This document shows, one piece after another, positions 23,393 through 30,886 of a stretch of 35,920 nt of DNA. The position numbers and the translations under genes were made by a program. Every line of letters starts with the position of its first letter. Position 1 is the stretch's first letter. The DNA comes from Deltaproteobacteria bacterium (GTDB lineage: Bacteria > Desulfobacterota > BSN033 > UBA1163): positions 1-35,920 of the forward strand of contig JAGXTA010000191.1 in assembly GCA_018333535.1 (NCBI GenBank), given 5' to 3'. Under the pieces are notes generated by a model, which had not been told where the DNA came from, did not search any database, and saw nothing but the letters and a program-made list of their open reading frames with translations.

Positions 23393-24208
23393 TTAATCAG
23401 AAGTTCCGGAAAGGTTGTAATAGTTCCTCTTGTAGGAGTCTCTCAAGAGAGTGAGCGACTCTTTGACCTCGTTGAAGGATCGCTTTAACGCCTCGTATTT
23501 CCTCTCCATCTCCGCATTTTGAGTCAGAGTCTCTTCGAGTCGGGACTGGAGTTCCCGGTTTTCTTCGTGGAAATGGGAGGCTTCACGTTCATTCAACCTT
23601 CCTTTGATTCGGGCCAGCTCGTTCTGACCCATCTGGGACTCCAGTTCGCTGATCCGGCCTAACGCTTCATCCCTCTCCCTGATGGTCTTGGTCAGGTTTT
23701 CTTTCATGCCCCTCAATTCCTGCTGAAACTCTCGTATCTTCTGGAGGGCCTCCTCGTTCTCCTCTTTCAGATAGATCGATTCGGCATGGGCCTCTCTGAA
23801 TCTCTGAAGTTCTTTTCTCTCCGCCTCCAGCTCGGCTCTCAAATCCTTATTGTCCTGAGCGAATTGATGGATGGTCTTCTGGTGGGAGGTCAAATCCATT
23901 TCAAGGGCCTTCTTCGCCCGGCTTGAGACCAGAAGCTGTGTGTGGAGGTCCTCGATCAGCCTGAACACATCGAGATTCTGGCCTGACTCCATAGCTAACC
24001 CAGAGGGTTCAAAAATAGCCCTTTTTTCAACCGGTTTTTCTAAAGGCAGTGTTTCCTGAGTCACTTCAGAGCGGCCCTCTTCGAGAGGCTGGAATTCCTC
24101 TTCCTGTTCCTGCAGAAGGGGCTCCTCCAATTTCCTCATCTTCGGCATCTTTTCCGCCACGCTCCGGTCGAACCCATCGGCTATCATGGTCTGAGTCTTT
24201 ATCTTCAT
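23393..24208 (-). CDS. Long coiled-coil protein of the ParA cluster (PomX-like candidate)
   Basis: The 271-aa protein has a short N-terminal region (to about 85) rich in charged residues and proline, then a nearly continuous coiled coil (about 90-265; runs such as LRAELEAERKELQRFREAH and LQSRLEETLTQNAEMERKYEAL). There is no signal or membrane segment. Its N-terminal DGFDRSVAEKMP and the start of its coil (IEDLHTQLL...KKALEMDL) align with the small protein at 24279 (DEFTNNVAQKFP; IHTLYSELR...RSALEFDL), so the two look paralogous. It is last in the cluster, 70 bp after the small coil gene. A scaffold or ParA-regulating role is inferred from context. Confidence 0.7.
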   Translation of the reverse strand: MKIKTQTMIADGFDRSVAEKMPKMRKLEEPLLQEQEEEFQPLEEGRSEVTQETLPLEKPVEKRAIFEPSGLAMESGQNLDVFRLIEDLHTQLLVSSRAKKALEMDLTSHQKTIHQFAQDNKDLRAELEAERKELQRFREAHAESIYLKEENEEALQKIREFQQELRGMKENLTKTIRERDEALGRISELESQMGQNELARIKGRLNEREASHFHEENRELQSRLEETLTQNAEMERKYEALKRSFNEVKESLTLLRDSYKRNYYNLSGTSD

Positions 24209-24278
24209 CGACCTGCCTCCTCCATACCCTGATTTATCCCTTGCACAATAAGGTCAAAAAGGAAGTTGGGCATGTTGT

Positions 24279-24611
24279 TTACTTGAGCCGTTCCCTCATA
24301 TAGTCTTCCATCGCCCTTAACATCTCGACAATCTTCTCCACCTCTGCCTTGATCTTATTGACTTCCTCAAGAACCCGGCTTGCTCGCTTGAGGTCGAATT
24401 CAAGGGCGGATCGCACGGTCAGGGAGGTGCGAAGTTCCGAATAGAGCGTATGGATCTTGTCCGTGATCTCTTCACGTTTGGGCTCCTCAACGATCCTCTT
24501 GATCGAGGAGACTGCTTTTGGCTCTCCGACATCCCAGGGTTTTTCGATCGATTCCTTGTTCAGGGTGTTGGGAAATTTCTGTGCGACATTGTTGGTGAAC
24601 TCATCCGTCAT
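24279..24611 (-). CDS. Short coiled-coil protein of the ParA cluster, paralogue of its neighbour
   Basis: This is a 110-aa protein. After the N-terminal TDEFTNNVAQKFPNTLNK comes a linker and a helix-rich part (ITDKIHTLYSELRTSLTVRSALEFDLKRA; RVLEEVNKIKAEVEKIVEML). It shares D-x-F-x3-V-A-x-K-x-P and the HT-x-L...AL-E-x-DL pattern with the long coiled-coil protein downstream. The ATG overlaps the parA-like stop by 11 bp, indicating coupled translation. The shared motif near the N-terminus is a candidate ParA-contact segment, by analogy with short basic N-terminal peptides that stimulate ParA ATPases in other systems. Confidence 0.7.
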   Translation of the reverse strand: MTDEFTNNVAQKFPNTLNKESIEKPWDVGEPKAVSSIKRIVEEPKREEITDKIHTLYSELRTSLTVRSALEFDLKRASRVLEEVNKIKAEVEKIVEMLRAMEDYMRERLK

Positions 24612-25632
24612 ATCCGTTTCCTTTCATTCCGAAAATTTCTCCGATCAGGTTTTGTATATCCTCAGCCCCCTTTGAGGAGCGAGCGAATAGAAAAATGGGG
24701 GTCCCCTGGCTGGTGGCCTCAGCTATCTTCGTGTCCTGGCGGATGACCGTGTTGATGAGGTACTTCTTGTAATGGGTCTCCAGGGCCTTCTTTGAGCGCC
24801 TGCAGATCCGGTGGGACTCGTTGTACCGGTTTAAAAAGATGAAGATGTTCTCAAAGACGAAAGAAAAATCCTCTTCAATGGTGGAGAGGGTCTCAAAGAG
24901 GATCTTCAGGCCATGATAGGAGAGAAAATCGGCCAGAACAGGGATGAGAAGGTCATTGGAAGCCAGGATCGCATTGAGGTTTAAGAGCCCGATGCTCGGA
25001 GAGGCATCCATCACGATCACATCATAATTCTTTTCCATTGAACTGAGCAGTCGTTTCAAGCGGAACTCCCTCGAGTTCATCGAAAAGAGTGAAAGCTCCA
25101 CGGGCGAGAGATTCAGGTTCGAAGGAATGATATCAAGCGTGGGGAGATCGGTTTTGACGATGACCTTTTCGATCTCCTCCTTTTCGACCAGCGCATTATA
25201 GAGGGTCTTCGTATACTGTTCGTTGTTAAGGCCCAAGCACTGGGTGAGGTGCCCCTGCGGGTCGAGATCGATCAACAGGATCCGGAATCCCATCTGGGCG
25301 AGACGAAACCCATAAGAAGCCGAGAGGCTGCTCTTTCCTGTTCCGCCCTTAAAGTTGAGGAAGAGCTGTTTCCGGACCGATGGAATGGGCGATGGAAGGG
25401 AGAGGTAGTTGCGATATTTGACCACATCCTCCGGTTTGTAATACCGTTCTTTTCGCTCATTTCTCTTGGCCGGAGGAATGATGCCCTGAGACTCTTTTTC
25501 GAGAAGCTCCTGTTTTGAGATTCCGAGAAGTCTGGCAAAGACCTGCGGAGAATAGACTCTGTCCCCAAAAATCTGAGCCTTTTGAATCAGAGGAAGAGAT
25601 TGGGTCGCCATCGTTTTCGGTCTCAACGTCAC
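24601..25632 (-). CDS. ParA-family ATPase with N-terminal MerR-like DNA-binding segment
   Basis: The 343-aa ATPase has the deviant Walker A KGGTGKSS (95-102, signature Lys95), switch I DLDPQGHLT (122-130) and Walker B IVMDASPSIG. A segment at about 26-78 (VYSPQVFARLLGISKQELLEKESQGIIPPAKR...RYYKPEDVVKYRNYL) looks like a MerR-type winged helix, so it may bind DNA specifically as well as through the usual nonspecific ParA surface. The GTG start overlaps the HEAT-gene stop (GTGA); ATG 25611 is an alternative. It belongs to a five-gene minus-strand cluster with RHH, HEAT and two coiled-coil proteins and presumably positions or segregates a cargo on the nucleoid. Confidence 0.9.
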   Translation of the reverse strand: MTLRPKTMATQSLPLIQKAQIFGDRVYSPQVFARLLGISKQELLEKESQGIIPPAKRNERKERYYKPEDVVKYRNYLSLPSPIPSVRKQLFLNFKGGTGKSSLSASYGFRLAQMGFRILLIDLDPQGHLTQCLGLNNEQYTKTLYNALVEKEEIEKVIVKTDLPTLDIIPSNLNLSPVELSLFSMNSREFRLKRLLSSMEKNYDVIVMDASPSIGLLNLNAILASNDLLIPVLADFLSYHGLKILFETLSTIEEDFSFVFENIFIFLNRYNESHRICRRSKKALETHYKKYLINTVIRQDTKIAEATSQGTPIFLFARSSKGAEDIQNLIGEIFGMKGNGYDG

Positions 25633-26378
25633 CTCGAAAGGAAAATGGTTGCTTTTGTTGCCGGTCTTTCGAGCATTCTATTCAACTGGTCTCTTGCCCA
25701 TTTACGAATATTTGGGTCCAAATCGGTCATCGTCTCCATCAACCTCTGCACTCCTTCTTCGGGATAGAGGGTGACGAGGGAAAAGAGGGCTGCCTTTCTC
25801 ACCTTTGGATCCTCATCTTCCGACATCTCCACGAGGATGGGCAAGACTCCTTCGATCTGATTCCATCCAAGAAGAGTGGCCACTTTCCGTCTCACCCAGG
25901 GAGAATCGTCGCTAAGAAACTGCATAAGAAGATTCAAATCTATCTTCTCCTTGAATCGGAACATCCCTTTGAGGGCAACCATCCTGACCATGGGGTCAGG
26001 ATCCCTTAAATGTTTTTTCAGGAAGGGAGAAATGATTGGGCTCCCGAATGTGACCAGAGTGGAAAGGGCTTGGGCCCTCACGCCTGAATCGGGATCGGAT
26101 AAAATTTCCTGAAGGAGAGGCATGGTGATGGAGAGATGGGATTTCTCGAGATAATATTTTACAGAGATAATCCTCACTTTCGGGTCAGGGTGTTTGAGGT
26201 CTGCCTTCGCCTGTTTCAGAATCTCCCTGGTCGCATGGGTTTCGGGAGCAGGATTAGGTGATGGGGTAGAAGGTCGGCCCGGACCTTTTCCTTTATTAGG
26301 TGAAGGGAGGGTTTGATCCAGCGGATTATTCTCCATCTCTGCGGATTTTAGATAGATCAGTCGAAAACGGTCTGTCAA
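25629..26378 (-). CDS. HEAT-repeat protein of the ParA cluster (PomY-like candidate)
   Basis: The 249-aa protein has a Pro-rich N-terminal linker (PSPNKGKGPGRPSTPSPNPAP), then about five HEAT/PBS-lyase-type repeats of ~30 residues. Recurrent blocks are HPDPKVRIISVKYYL, DPDSGVRAQALSTLV, DPDPMVRMVALKGMF, DSPWVRRKVATLLG, DEDPKVRKAALFSLV and DPNIRKWARDQL. Such repeats form protein-binding solenoids. The TTG at 26378 has GGGGAG correctly spaced; ATG 26336 is the alternative. It overlaps the ParA gene by 4 bp and follows the RHH gene by 12 bp. In Myxococcus, PomY is a HEAT-containing partner of ParA-like PomZ, which makes the combination noteworthy, although this protein is much smaller. Confidence 0.85.
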   Translation of the reverse strand: MTDRFRLIYLKSAEMENNPLDQTLPSPNKGKGPGRPSTPSPNPAPETHATREILKQAKADLKHPDPKVRIISVKYYLEKSHLSITMPLLQEILSDPDSGVRAQALSTLVTFGSPIISPFLKKHLRDPDPMVRMVALKGMFRFKEKIDLNLLMQFLSDDSPWVRRKVATLLGWNQIEGVLPILVEMSEDEDPKVRKAALFSLVTLYPEEGVQRLMETMTDLDPNIRKWARDQLNRMLERPATKATIFLSR

Positions 26379-26390
26379 AATGATCTCCCC

Positions 26391-26612
26391 TTAAAAACCA
26401 AAATCTTTCTGAATCGCTTTCTCTGTAAAGGAATCTTTAAATTCGAATTTCAACTGTTCAGAATACTTATCCAGAAGCATATCCAGGGCCTCCCTCACAT
26501 AGACAGCCTGGGGGACCTTCGTCCTGTCGGATAATTTTTTCAGGGCCTCTACCTGATCGCTATTGATATAGATTGTTCTGGCAACCTTTGTCTGAGACAA
26601 GTAAATCTCCAT
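26391..26612 (-). CDS. Ribbon-helix-helix DNA-binding protein, first gene of the ParA cluster
   Basis: The ~73-aa RHH (CopG/Arc-like) protein has strand ARTIYINSDQVEALKKLS, helix-turn DRTKVPQAVYVREALDMLLDKY and a charged tail ending FTEKAIQKDFGF. The start is ATG 26612 (a TTG at 26615 is adjacent). No ribosome site is present and the -10 box is about 15 bp upstream, so the mRNA is nearly leaderless. The promoter overlaps a repeated ATACAAT/ATTGTAT array likely bound by this protein. It may be an autorepressor, or the centromere-binding partner of the ParA, as in ParFG or delta-omega systems. Confidence 0.8.
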   Translation of the reverse strand: MEIYLSQTKVARTIYINSDQVEALKKLSDRTKVPQAVYVREALDMLLDKYSEQLKFEFKDSFTEKAIQKDFGF

Positions 26613-26625
26613 CAAATAGTTTAAA

Positions 26626-26653
26626 ATACAATATAATACAATACATATATTGT
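26626..26653. promoter_or_regulatory. Candidate RHH operator / iteron array
   Basis: ATACAAT occurs at 26626 and 26636 (10-bp period, one helical turn), and the second joins a perfect palindrome ACAATA-CATA-TATTGT (26638-26653). The array overlaps the spacer and -10 box of the ParA-cluster promoter, the expected place for an RHH autorepressor or partition site. Confidence 0.55.
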
Positions 26654-26656
26654 CAA
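26628..26656 (-). promoter_or_regulatory. Promoter of the RHH-HEAT-ParA-coiled-coil cluster
   Basis: On the minus strand TTGACA (26656-26651), 17 bp, then TATTGT (26633-26628, 4/6). The start codon at 26612 follows after 15 bp without a ribosome site. Confidence 0.6.
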
Positions 26657-27056
26657 GAAAAAAATTTAATGGCTTTAAATTATTTTTTCTAATTATTACA
26701 AAAAGTTATAAGTTTCTGTTTGCCTCCTTTGATTTTTCTCTAAAAGGGACCTGTTCCAGAAATAATTTTACGCGTCTCGTCATTCCTGACTTGATAGAGC
26801 CTGCCCCGTACTTGATATGGGGGAATCCAGTCTTTTCAGTTTGGGTTCCCGTCTGCCTGCGCCAAGCAAGTTTTCGTGGGAATAACAAAAAAATCGATTT
26901 CGATGAGCTGAAATATCATATTTTTTCTCATTCCTGTTGACAAAGACCAATGGTTACGTGAAAAGAATGAAGAGACGATAAACATAACCTTTTATTAACG
27001 ATACGGGCATTGTGACCATTTAACGAAACCTATTTCTAAATTAATGATCACCTGAT
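26657..27056. other. Intergenic, AT-rich, with a degenerate repeat
   Basis: The 400 bp contain no convincing gene. Around 26772-26833 is a degenerate relative of the CGTCATTCC...GGAATCCAG palindrome family also present in the family-B element. No clear promoter for the radical SAM gene was found. Confidence 0.4.
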
Positions 27057-28610
27057 ATGCTTCTCATCCATCCTCCTGTTGCCAAACCATGCGAGCCTCC
27101 AGCAGGTATCGCCAAGCTCTGCAGCGCCCTTAATCATCATGGGATTAGGTACAGTGTTTGTGATGCGAATTTGGAAGGGCTTCTCAGCCTTTTGAGGAAT
27201 CCACCTGCGTCATTTGATACATGGACCTCCCGAGCACTTCATCATCTTCCCGGACATCTCGATTCTTTCAAGGGTTGGGATGGATATAAAAATCAAGATC
27301 GTTATCGCCGGGCCATCAAGGATCTAAACCGGCTTCTTGAGATGAAGGCACGTTCCAGCAATGTGCGTCTTAGTCTCACAAATTATGAGCACGAAACACT
27401 CTCTTCTGTAAGAAGCGGGGATCTTTTAAGGGCTTCAGAACATCCAGAAGACAATCCTTTTTATCCCTATTTTAAGAAACGGCTCACCGAGCTTTTGAGA
27501 AATGAACCGCTTTCCCTGATCGGTTTTTCGCTCAACTATTTAAGCCAGGCCCTGTGCACATTCGCAATGATCGGTTTTCTTAAATGGGAGTGGCCAGGGA
27601 TAAAATTGATTCTGGGCGGAGGGCTCGTGACTTCATGGATGAGAAAGCCCCATTGGCAAAATCCCTTTAATGGGTTGGTGGATCATCTTGTGGCAGGACC
27701 AGGGGAAGTTCCTTTGCTTTTACTCATGGGGGTAAGGGAGGCCGGAGATATTCCTTATGCACCAAGTTATGATTCTTTCCCTCTCAAAGATTACTTTGCT
27801 CCCGGGCCTATTCTTCCCTACAGCGCCTCAAGCGGATGCTATTGGAACAGGTGTTCATTCTGTCCGGAAAGGGCCGAGGGAAATTCTTACCATGCCATTC
27901 CTTCAGACAAAGTGATTAACGATCTCCGCCACCTTGTTCATAAACATAAGCCGGTTCTTATCCATTTTCTGGACAATGCGATCAGTCCGTCATTGTTAAA
28001 GGCCATCTGCAAAAATCCTCCGGGTGCATCCTGGTATGGCTTTGCGAGGATCACCCGCGATCTCACCGATCCGGATTTCTGTTTGGCTCTGAAACGTTCG
28101 GGATGTGTAATGTTAAAGCTTGGTTTGGAATCGGGAGACCAGGGGGTGCTCGATGATCTGCAAAAGGGGATCGACCTTGAGGAGGCTTCGTCAGCATTAA
28201 AGAGCCTGAAAAAGGCGGGGATTGCCGCCTATGTCTACCTTCTGTTTGGAACTCCCGTAGAAGCCCTGACAGAGGCCCGAAGGACTCTTGCGTTTGTCGT
28301 TAAACATCATGATTGCATTGGTTTCCTCAATCTTGCCATCTTCAATATGCCGATCTACGGAGCCGAAGCCCATCAGATGGAGACGAAACAATTTTATGAA
28401 GGAGACCTCTCTCTTTATACAAGCTTCAATCACCCGAAAGGATGGAGCAGGCCATTGATCAGGCAATTCTTAGACAAGGAATTCAAGAGACACCCTGCCA
28501 TAGCGCCGATTTTGAGAAGAGATCCCCCGGTCTTCACCTCCAACCACGCCCCCTTCTTCGTTAGGGATGGAAGGCACGTTCCGCACAAACTTCCCCTTTG
28601 GTTTACTTAA
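27057..28610 (+). CDS. B12-binding-type radical SAM protein
   Basis: The 517-aa protein has an N-terminal cobalamin-binding-like region (MLLIHPPVAKPCEPPAGIAKL; LIGFSLNYLSQ...LILGGGLVTSW; DHLVAGPGEVPL) and a radical SAM domain from about 255. The cluster motif is SGCYWNRCSFC, giving C-x4-C-x2-C instead of C-x3-C-x2-C; a CYWxxC form is seen in part of the B12-radical SAM group. ELP3-like strands follow (RITRDLTDPDFC; MLKLGLESGDQGVLDDLQKGI; GIAAYVYLLFGTPVEAL). Substrate is unknown; such enzymes do methylations, rearrangements or RiPP modification. It has no operon partners and no clear ribosome site. Confidence 0.85.
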   Translation: MLLIHPPVAKPCEPPAGIAKLCSALNHHGIRYSVCDANLEGLLSLLRNPPASFDTWTSRALHHLPGHLDSFKGWDGYKNQDRYRRAIKDLNRLLEMKARSSNVRLSLTNYEHETLSSVRSGDLLRASEHPEDNPFYPYFKKRLTELLRNEPLSLIGFSLNYLSQALCTFAMIGFLKWEWPGIKLILGGGLVTSWMRKPHWQNPFNGLVDHLVAGPGEVPLLLLMGVREAGDIPYAPSYDSFPLKDYFAPGPILPYSASSGCYWNRCSFCPERAEGNSYHAIPSDKVINDLRHLVHKHKPVLIHFLDNAISPSLLKAICKNPPGASWYGFARITRDLTDPDFCLALKRSGCVMLKLGLESGDQGVLDDLQKGIDLEEASSALKSLKKAGIAAYVYLLFGTPVEALTEARRTLAFVVKHHDCIGFLNLAIFNMPIYGAEAHQMETKQFYEGDLSLYTSFNHPKGWSRPLIRQFLDKEFKRHPAIAPILRRDPPVFTSNHAPFFVRDGRHVPHKLPLWFT

Positions 28611-28618
28611 AATTAAAA

Positions 28619-28660
28619 TTTTGTTATAAATAGGTCAACTTCCGGGGGGATTAAAAATTC
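28619..28660. repeat. Short copy of the TATAAATAGG...CTTCCGGGGGG repeat
   Basis: About 42 bp match the left part of the two 107-bp repeats at 31843 and 33360 (TATAAATAGGTCAACTTCCG with one substitution, then GGGGATTAAAAATTC). It lies just downstream of the radical SAM stop codon. Confidence 0.7.
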
Positions 28661-28712
28661 GAATTCAGCATTCCGCATTTGGAAGGCGCTATGCGATATT
28701 TTGAGGTAAACC

Positions 28713-28895
28713 ATGCCAGCGATTGCATCTCTTGAAGATTTGAAAGCCGCCCAGAAAGATCTTCTGGAAGCGAAGGACTTAAACGAGTTGAAAGTAGCAT
28801 TTAAGAAATGGCGCAGGATCGGGTGGAAAAATATTTGTAAGCTATGGCTCGAGGAAAGCACACCGGAAAAATTGAAAGGCGAAAGAGGTCAGTGA
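28713..28895 (+). CDS. Possible 60-aa protein of unknown function
   Basis: The ORF encodes MPAIASLEDLKAAQKDLLEA, then a Lys/Trp-rich helix KVAFKKWRRIGWKNICKLWLEE and a short tail. GAGG lies 6 nt before the ATG. The composition looks protein-like (amphipathic helices) but I recognise no family, and upstream DNA is repeat-derived. Confidence 0.4.
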   Translation: MPAIASLEDLKAAQKDLLEAKDLNELKVAFKKWRRIGWKNICKLWLEESTPEKLKGERGQ

Positions 28896-29008
28896 ATAGG
28901 TTAGGCCAGATACGAATGGAGTTCTTACACATGAGGAAGCCCTACGGTAAATGTGCAAAACAGGACATAAGAAATAATGGCTGGAGGAAGTAAGGGGGGA
29001 TGTCTTGA

Positions 29009-30196
29009 ATGATTGGAAAGGAATCGCCAAAAAGGATGGATAAAAATAAATTTTCATATGAATGGATCGAGACCCTTCCACATCTGGAAGGGGTTGCCCG
29101 GATTCTGGGTCAGGCCAAAATCATCGGGGTTGACTTAGAAGCGGACTCTTTGTACCACTATTTCGAAAAGGTATGCCTCATACAGATCGCTACGGAATCC
29201 GCCTCTTATGTAATCGATCCCCTGGCGCTAAGGGATCTTTCCGCTTTACGCCCCGTTTTATCCAATCCCCGCATCCGGAAAGTATTCCACGGGGCGGATT
29301 ATGATATCCGTTCCCTGTACCGTGACTTCCGGCTCGAGGTCGAGAACCTCTTCGATACACAGTTGGCCTGTAAATTTCTGGGCCTCCGGGAGAGCGGCCT
29401 GGAAGCATTGCTCCGAAGTCGGTTCCATGTGGAGCTGAATAAGAAATATCAGCGGGCCGATTGGTCCCAAAGACCCCTTTCCCCGGAGATGGTGGAATAC
29501 GCAGCAATGGACGGCATGTACCTGATTCCCCTGGCCCGTATGCTGGAGAAGGAACTTGAGGAGAAGGGCCGATTATTCTGGGTGGAGGAAGAATGCCTAT
29601 TTCTGAGCAAGGTCCGATTCACGCCCCCCAGCCATACCCCCCTTTACCTAAAAGTGAAAGGGGCTTTTCTCCTGGATCCCAGGAGTCTTGCGGTTCTGGA
29701 GGCTTTGCTGGAATTTCGAGAAGCCCAGGCCCAAAAGTCGGATCTTCCCCCCTTTAAGGTGTTCCGCAACGAACTCCTCCTGGAATTGGCTATGAAAAAA
29801 CCTTTGCGCCTGGAAGAATTGGAAACGGCGAAAGTCCTGAGCCGGAAGCAAATCGACAGATATGGGACACGTCTGCTGCAGGAAATCCACCGGGCCATGG
29901 CCATTCCCGATGAAGAGCTTCCGGTGTACCCCCGGGAAGGAAGGCCGGATTTGTCCTCCCCCTTACGCAAAAGGGTCAAAGCGCTAAAAACCTGGCGGGA
30001 TATGCGGGCAAATCATTTAGAGGTGGAGCCTGGAATCCTTATGAATAACGCCTTGATCAATGGTTTCGCTTTGAAAAATCCACGGTCGATAAAAGAGATG
30101 GAAGGGATTCCGGGCTTGAAAAAATGGCTGCAAGATCATTTCGGCCGGGAGATTCTGGCTGCTCAAATAGAAATCGGCAAAGGGGTCAGCCCTTGA
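29009..30196 (+). CDS. rnd: Ribonuclease D
   Basis: The 395-aa DEDDy 3'-5' exoribonuclease is involved in tRNA 3' maturation and RNA turnover. Catalytic residues: Asp42 and Glu44 in GVDLEAD, Asp99 in HGADYDIRSL, and Tyr164/Asp168 in EYAAMDGMYLIPL (Y-x3-D). The C-terminal part from about 215 contains an HRDC domain (LAVLEALLEFREAQAQ...PPFKVFRNELLLELAMKKP) and a second HRDC-like part near the end (LRKRVKALKTWRDMRA...GIPGLKKWL). The length is close to E. coli RNase D (375). GGGGGA precedes ATG 29009; ATG 29036, next to AAAAGG, is an alternative. Confidence 0.92.
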   Translation: MIGKESPKRMDKNKFSYEWIETLPHLEGVARILGQAKIIGVDLEADSLYHYFEKVCLIQIATESASYVIDPLALRDLSALRPVLSNPRIRKVFHGADYDIRSLYRDFRLEVENLFDTQLACKFLGLRESGLEALLRSRFHVELNKKYQRADWSQRPLSPEMVEYAAMDGMYLIPLARMLEKELEEKGRLFWVEEECLFLSKVRFTPPSHTPLYLKVKGAFLLDPRSLAVLEALLEFREAQAQKSDLPPFKVFRNELLLELAMKKPLRLEELETAKVLSRKQIDRYGTRLLQEIHRAMAIPDEELPVYPREGRPDLSSPLRKRVKALKTWRDMRANHLEVEPGILMNNALINGFALKNPRSIKEMEGIPGLKKWLQDHFGREILAAQIEIGKGVSP

Positions 30197-30304
30197 CATG
30201 GGACAAAAGGATTAGCTGATAACAGATAGCCCAAGGCAGGTATCCACTTTTTTTGATAAGAGGGAAGGACCCAGAAATAGAAAGACTGAGGAGAGGAGGG
30301 TGTT

Positions 30305-30403
30305 ATGAAAGAGAAGAGCAAAGGGGTAAAGGAAAACAAGAAAGCGCCGCAGAAAAGCCTCAAAGAGAAGAGAAAAGAGAAGAAGGAGAAGAAGAACAGG
30401 TAG
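30305..30403 (+). CDS. Lysine-rich 32-aa basic peptide
   Basis: The ORF encodes MKEKSKGVKENKKAPQKSLK followed by EKRKEKKEKKNR. Sixteen of 32 residues are lysine, and there are no hydrophobic segments. GGAGGG lies 5 nt before the ATG, an unusually good ribosome site for this window. It begins about 100 bp after the RNase D stop on the same strand. Function is unknown; such peptides often bind RNA or ribosomes, but nothing here proves that. It is similar in character, not in sequence, to the 22-aa basic ORF at 7901. Confidence 0.5.
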   Translation: MKEKSKGVKENKKAPQKSLKEKRKEKKEKKNR

Positions 30404-30852
30404 GCTGGAGAGTGTCCAATATCCGGTAAGATAAATCGGGTCAAATGTTTGTCCTTGATCTTGCAATCGCAGCGTCGTGTATAAAAAAGTTGGCCCATTC
30501 AAATGCAGATTTCGGATTGCGGAATGAGGAATTGAAAACATTTTGGAATACGCCTGCCTACGCCTGCCTGCTGGTAGGCAGGGTAGGCAGGGAAATGAGG
30601 GACACTTCCTTATTTTAGAAAATATGTAGGGGATATTGTTGAAAATATTCACTTATTAAATCTCTCAATTTGGGGTCATACGATCGCAATAAAGTACTTT
30701 TTTCTTTCCCTTCTTGGTCAAATCTGCTTTCAACTTCTATAGGAATTGTTAGACTGCCAGATTGCGGAGCATGTTCCGAGCGAAGCGAGGAATCTCCGGG
30801 TTTGCTTCGGCTTGGCCTCGCAACCACTTCACTCCTCGCATCCAATTTAGTA
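30404..30852. other. Intergenic region rich in palindromes
   Basis: The region holds a perfect-type hairpin CCTGCCTACGCCTGCCTG...TAGGCAGGGTAGGCAGG (about 30553-30591) and GCGAAGCGAGG-type repeats near 30778. A minus-strand frame ends near 30615 with the protein-like SYDPKLRDLISEYFQQYP; it may be a gene remnant but I cannot assign it. Confidence 0.35.
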
Positions 30853-30880
30853 TTGACTTCGGTATAACTTCTATCATAAT
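30853..30880 (+). promoter_or_regulatory. Promoter of the orphan RHH gene, probable leaderless transcript
   Basis: TTGACT (30853-30858), 16 bp, CATAAT (30875-30880); the ATG at 30887 follows after only 6 bp and has no ribosome site. Confidence 0.5.
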
Positions 30881-30886
30881 GATTTT

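Noticed and set aside
30541-30600. Possible CRISPR-like repeats (CCTGCCTAC units)
   Set aside because: Only one palindromic unit is present, with no spacers of regular length. It is a dispersed palindrome.
30615-30845. 76-aa minus-strand frame with protein-like C-terminal half
   Set aside because: The first half is GCGAAGCGAGG repeat DNA and the family is unknown. It may be a remnant, but it is not supportable as a gene.
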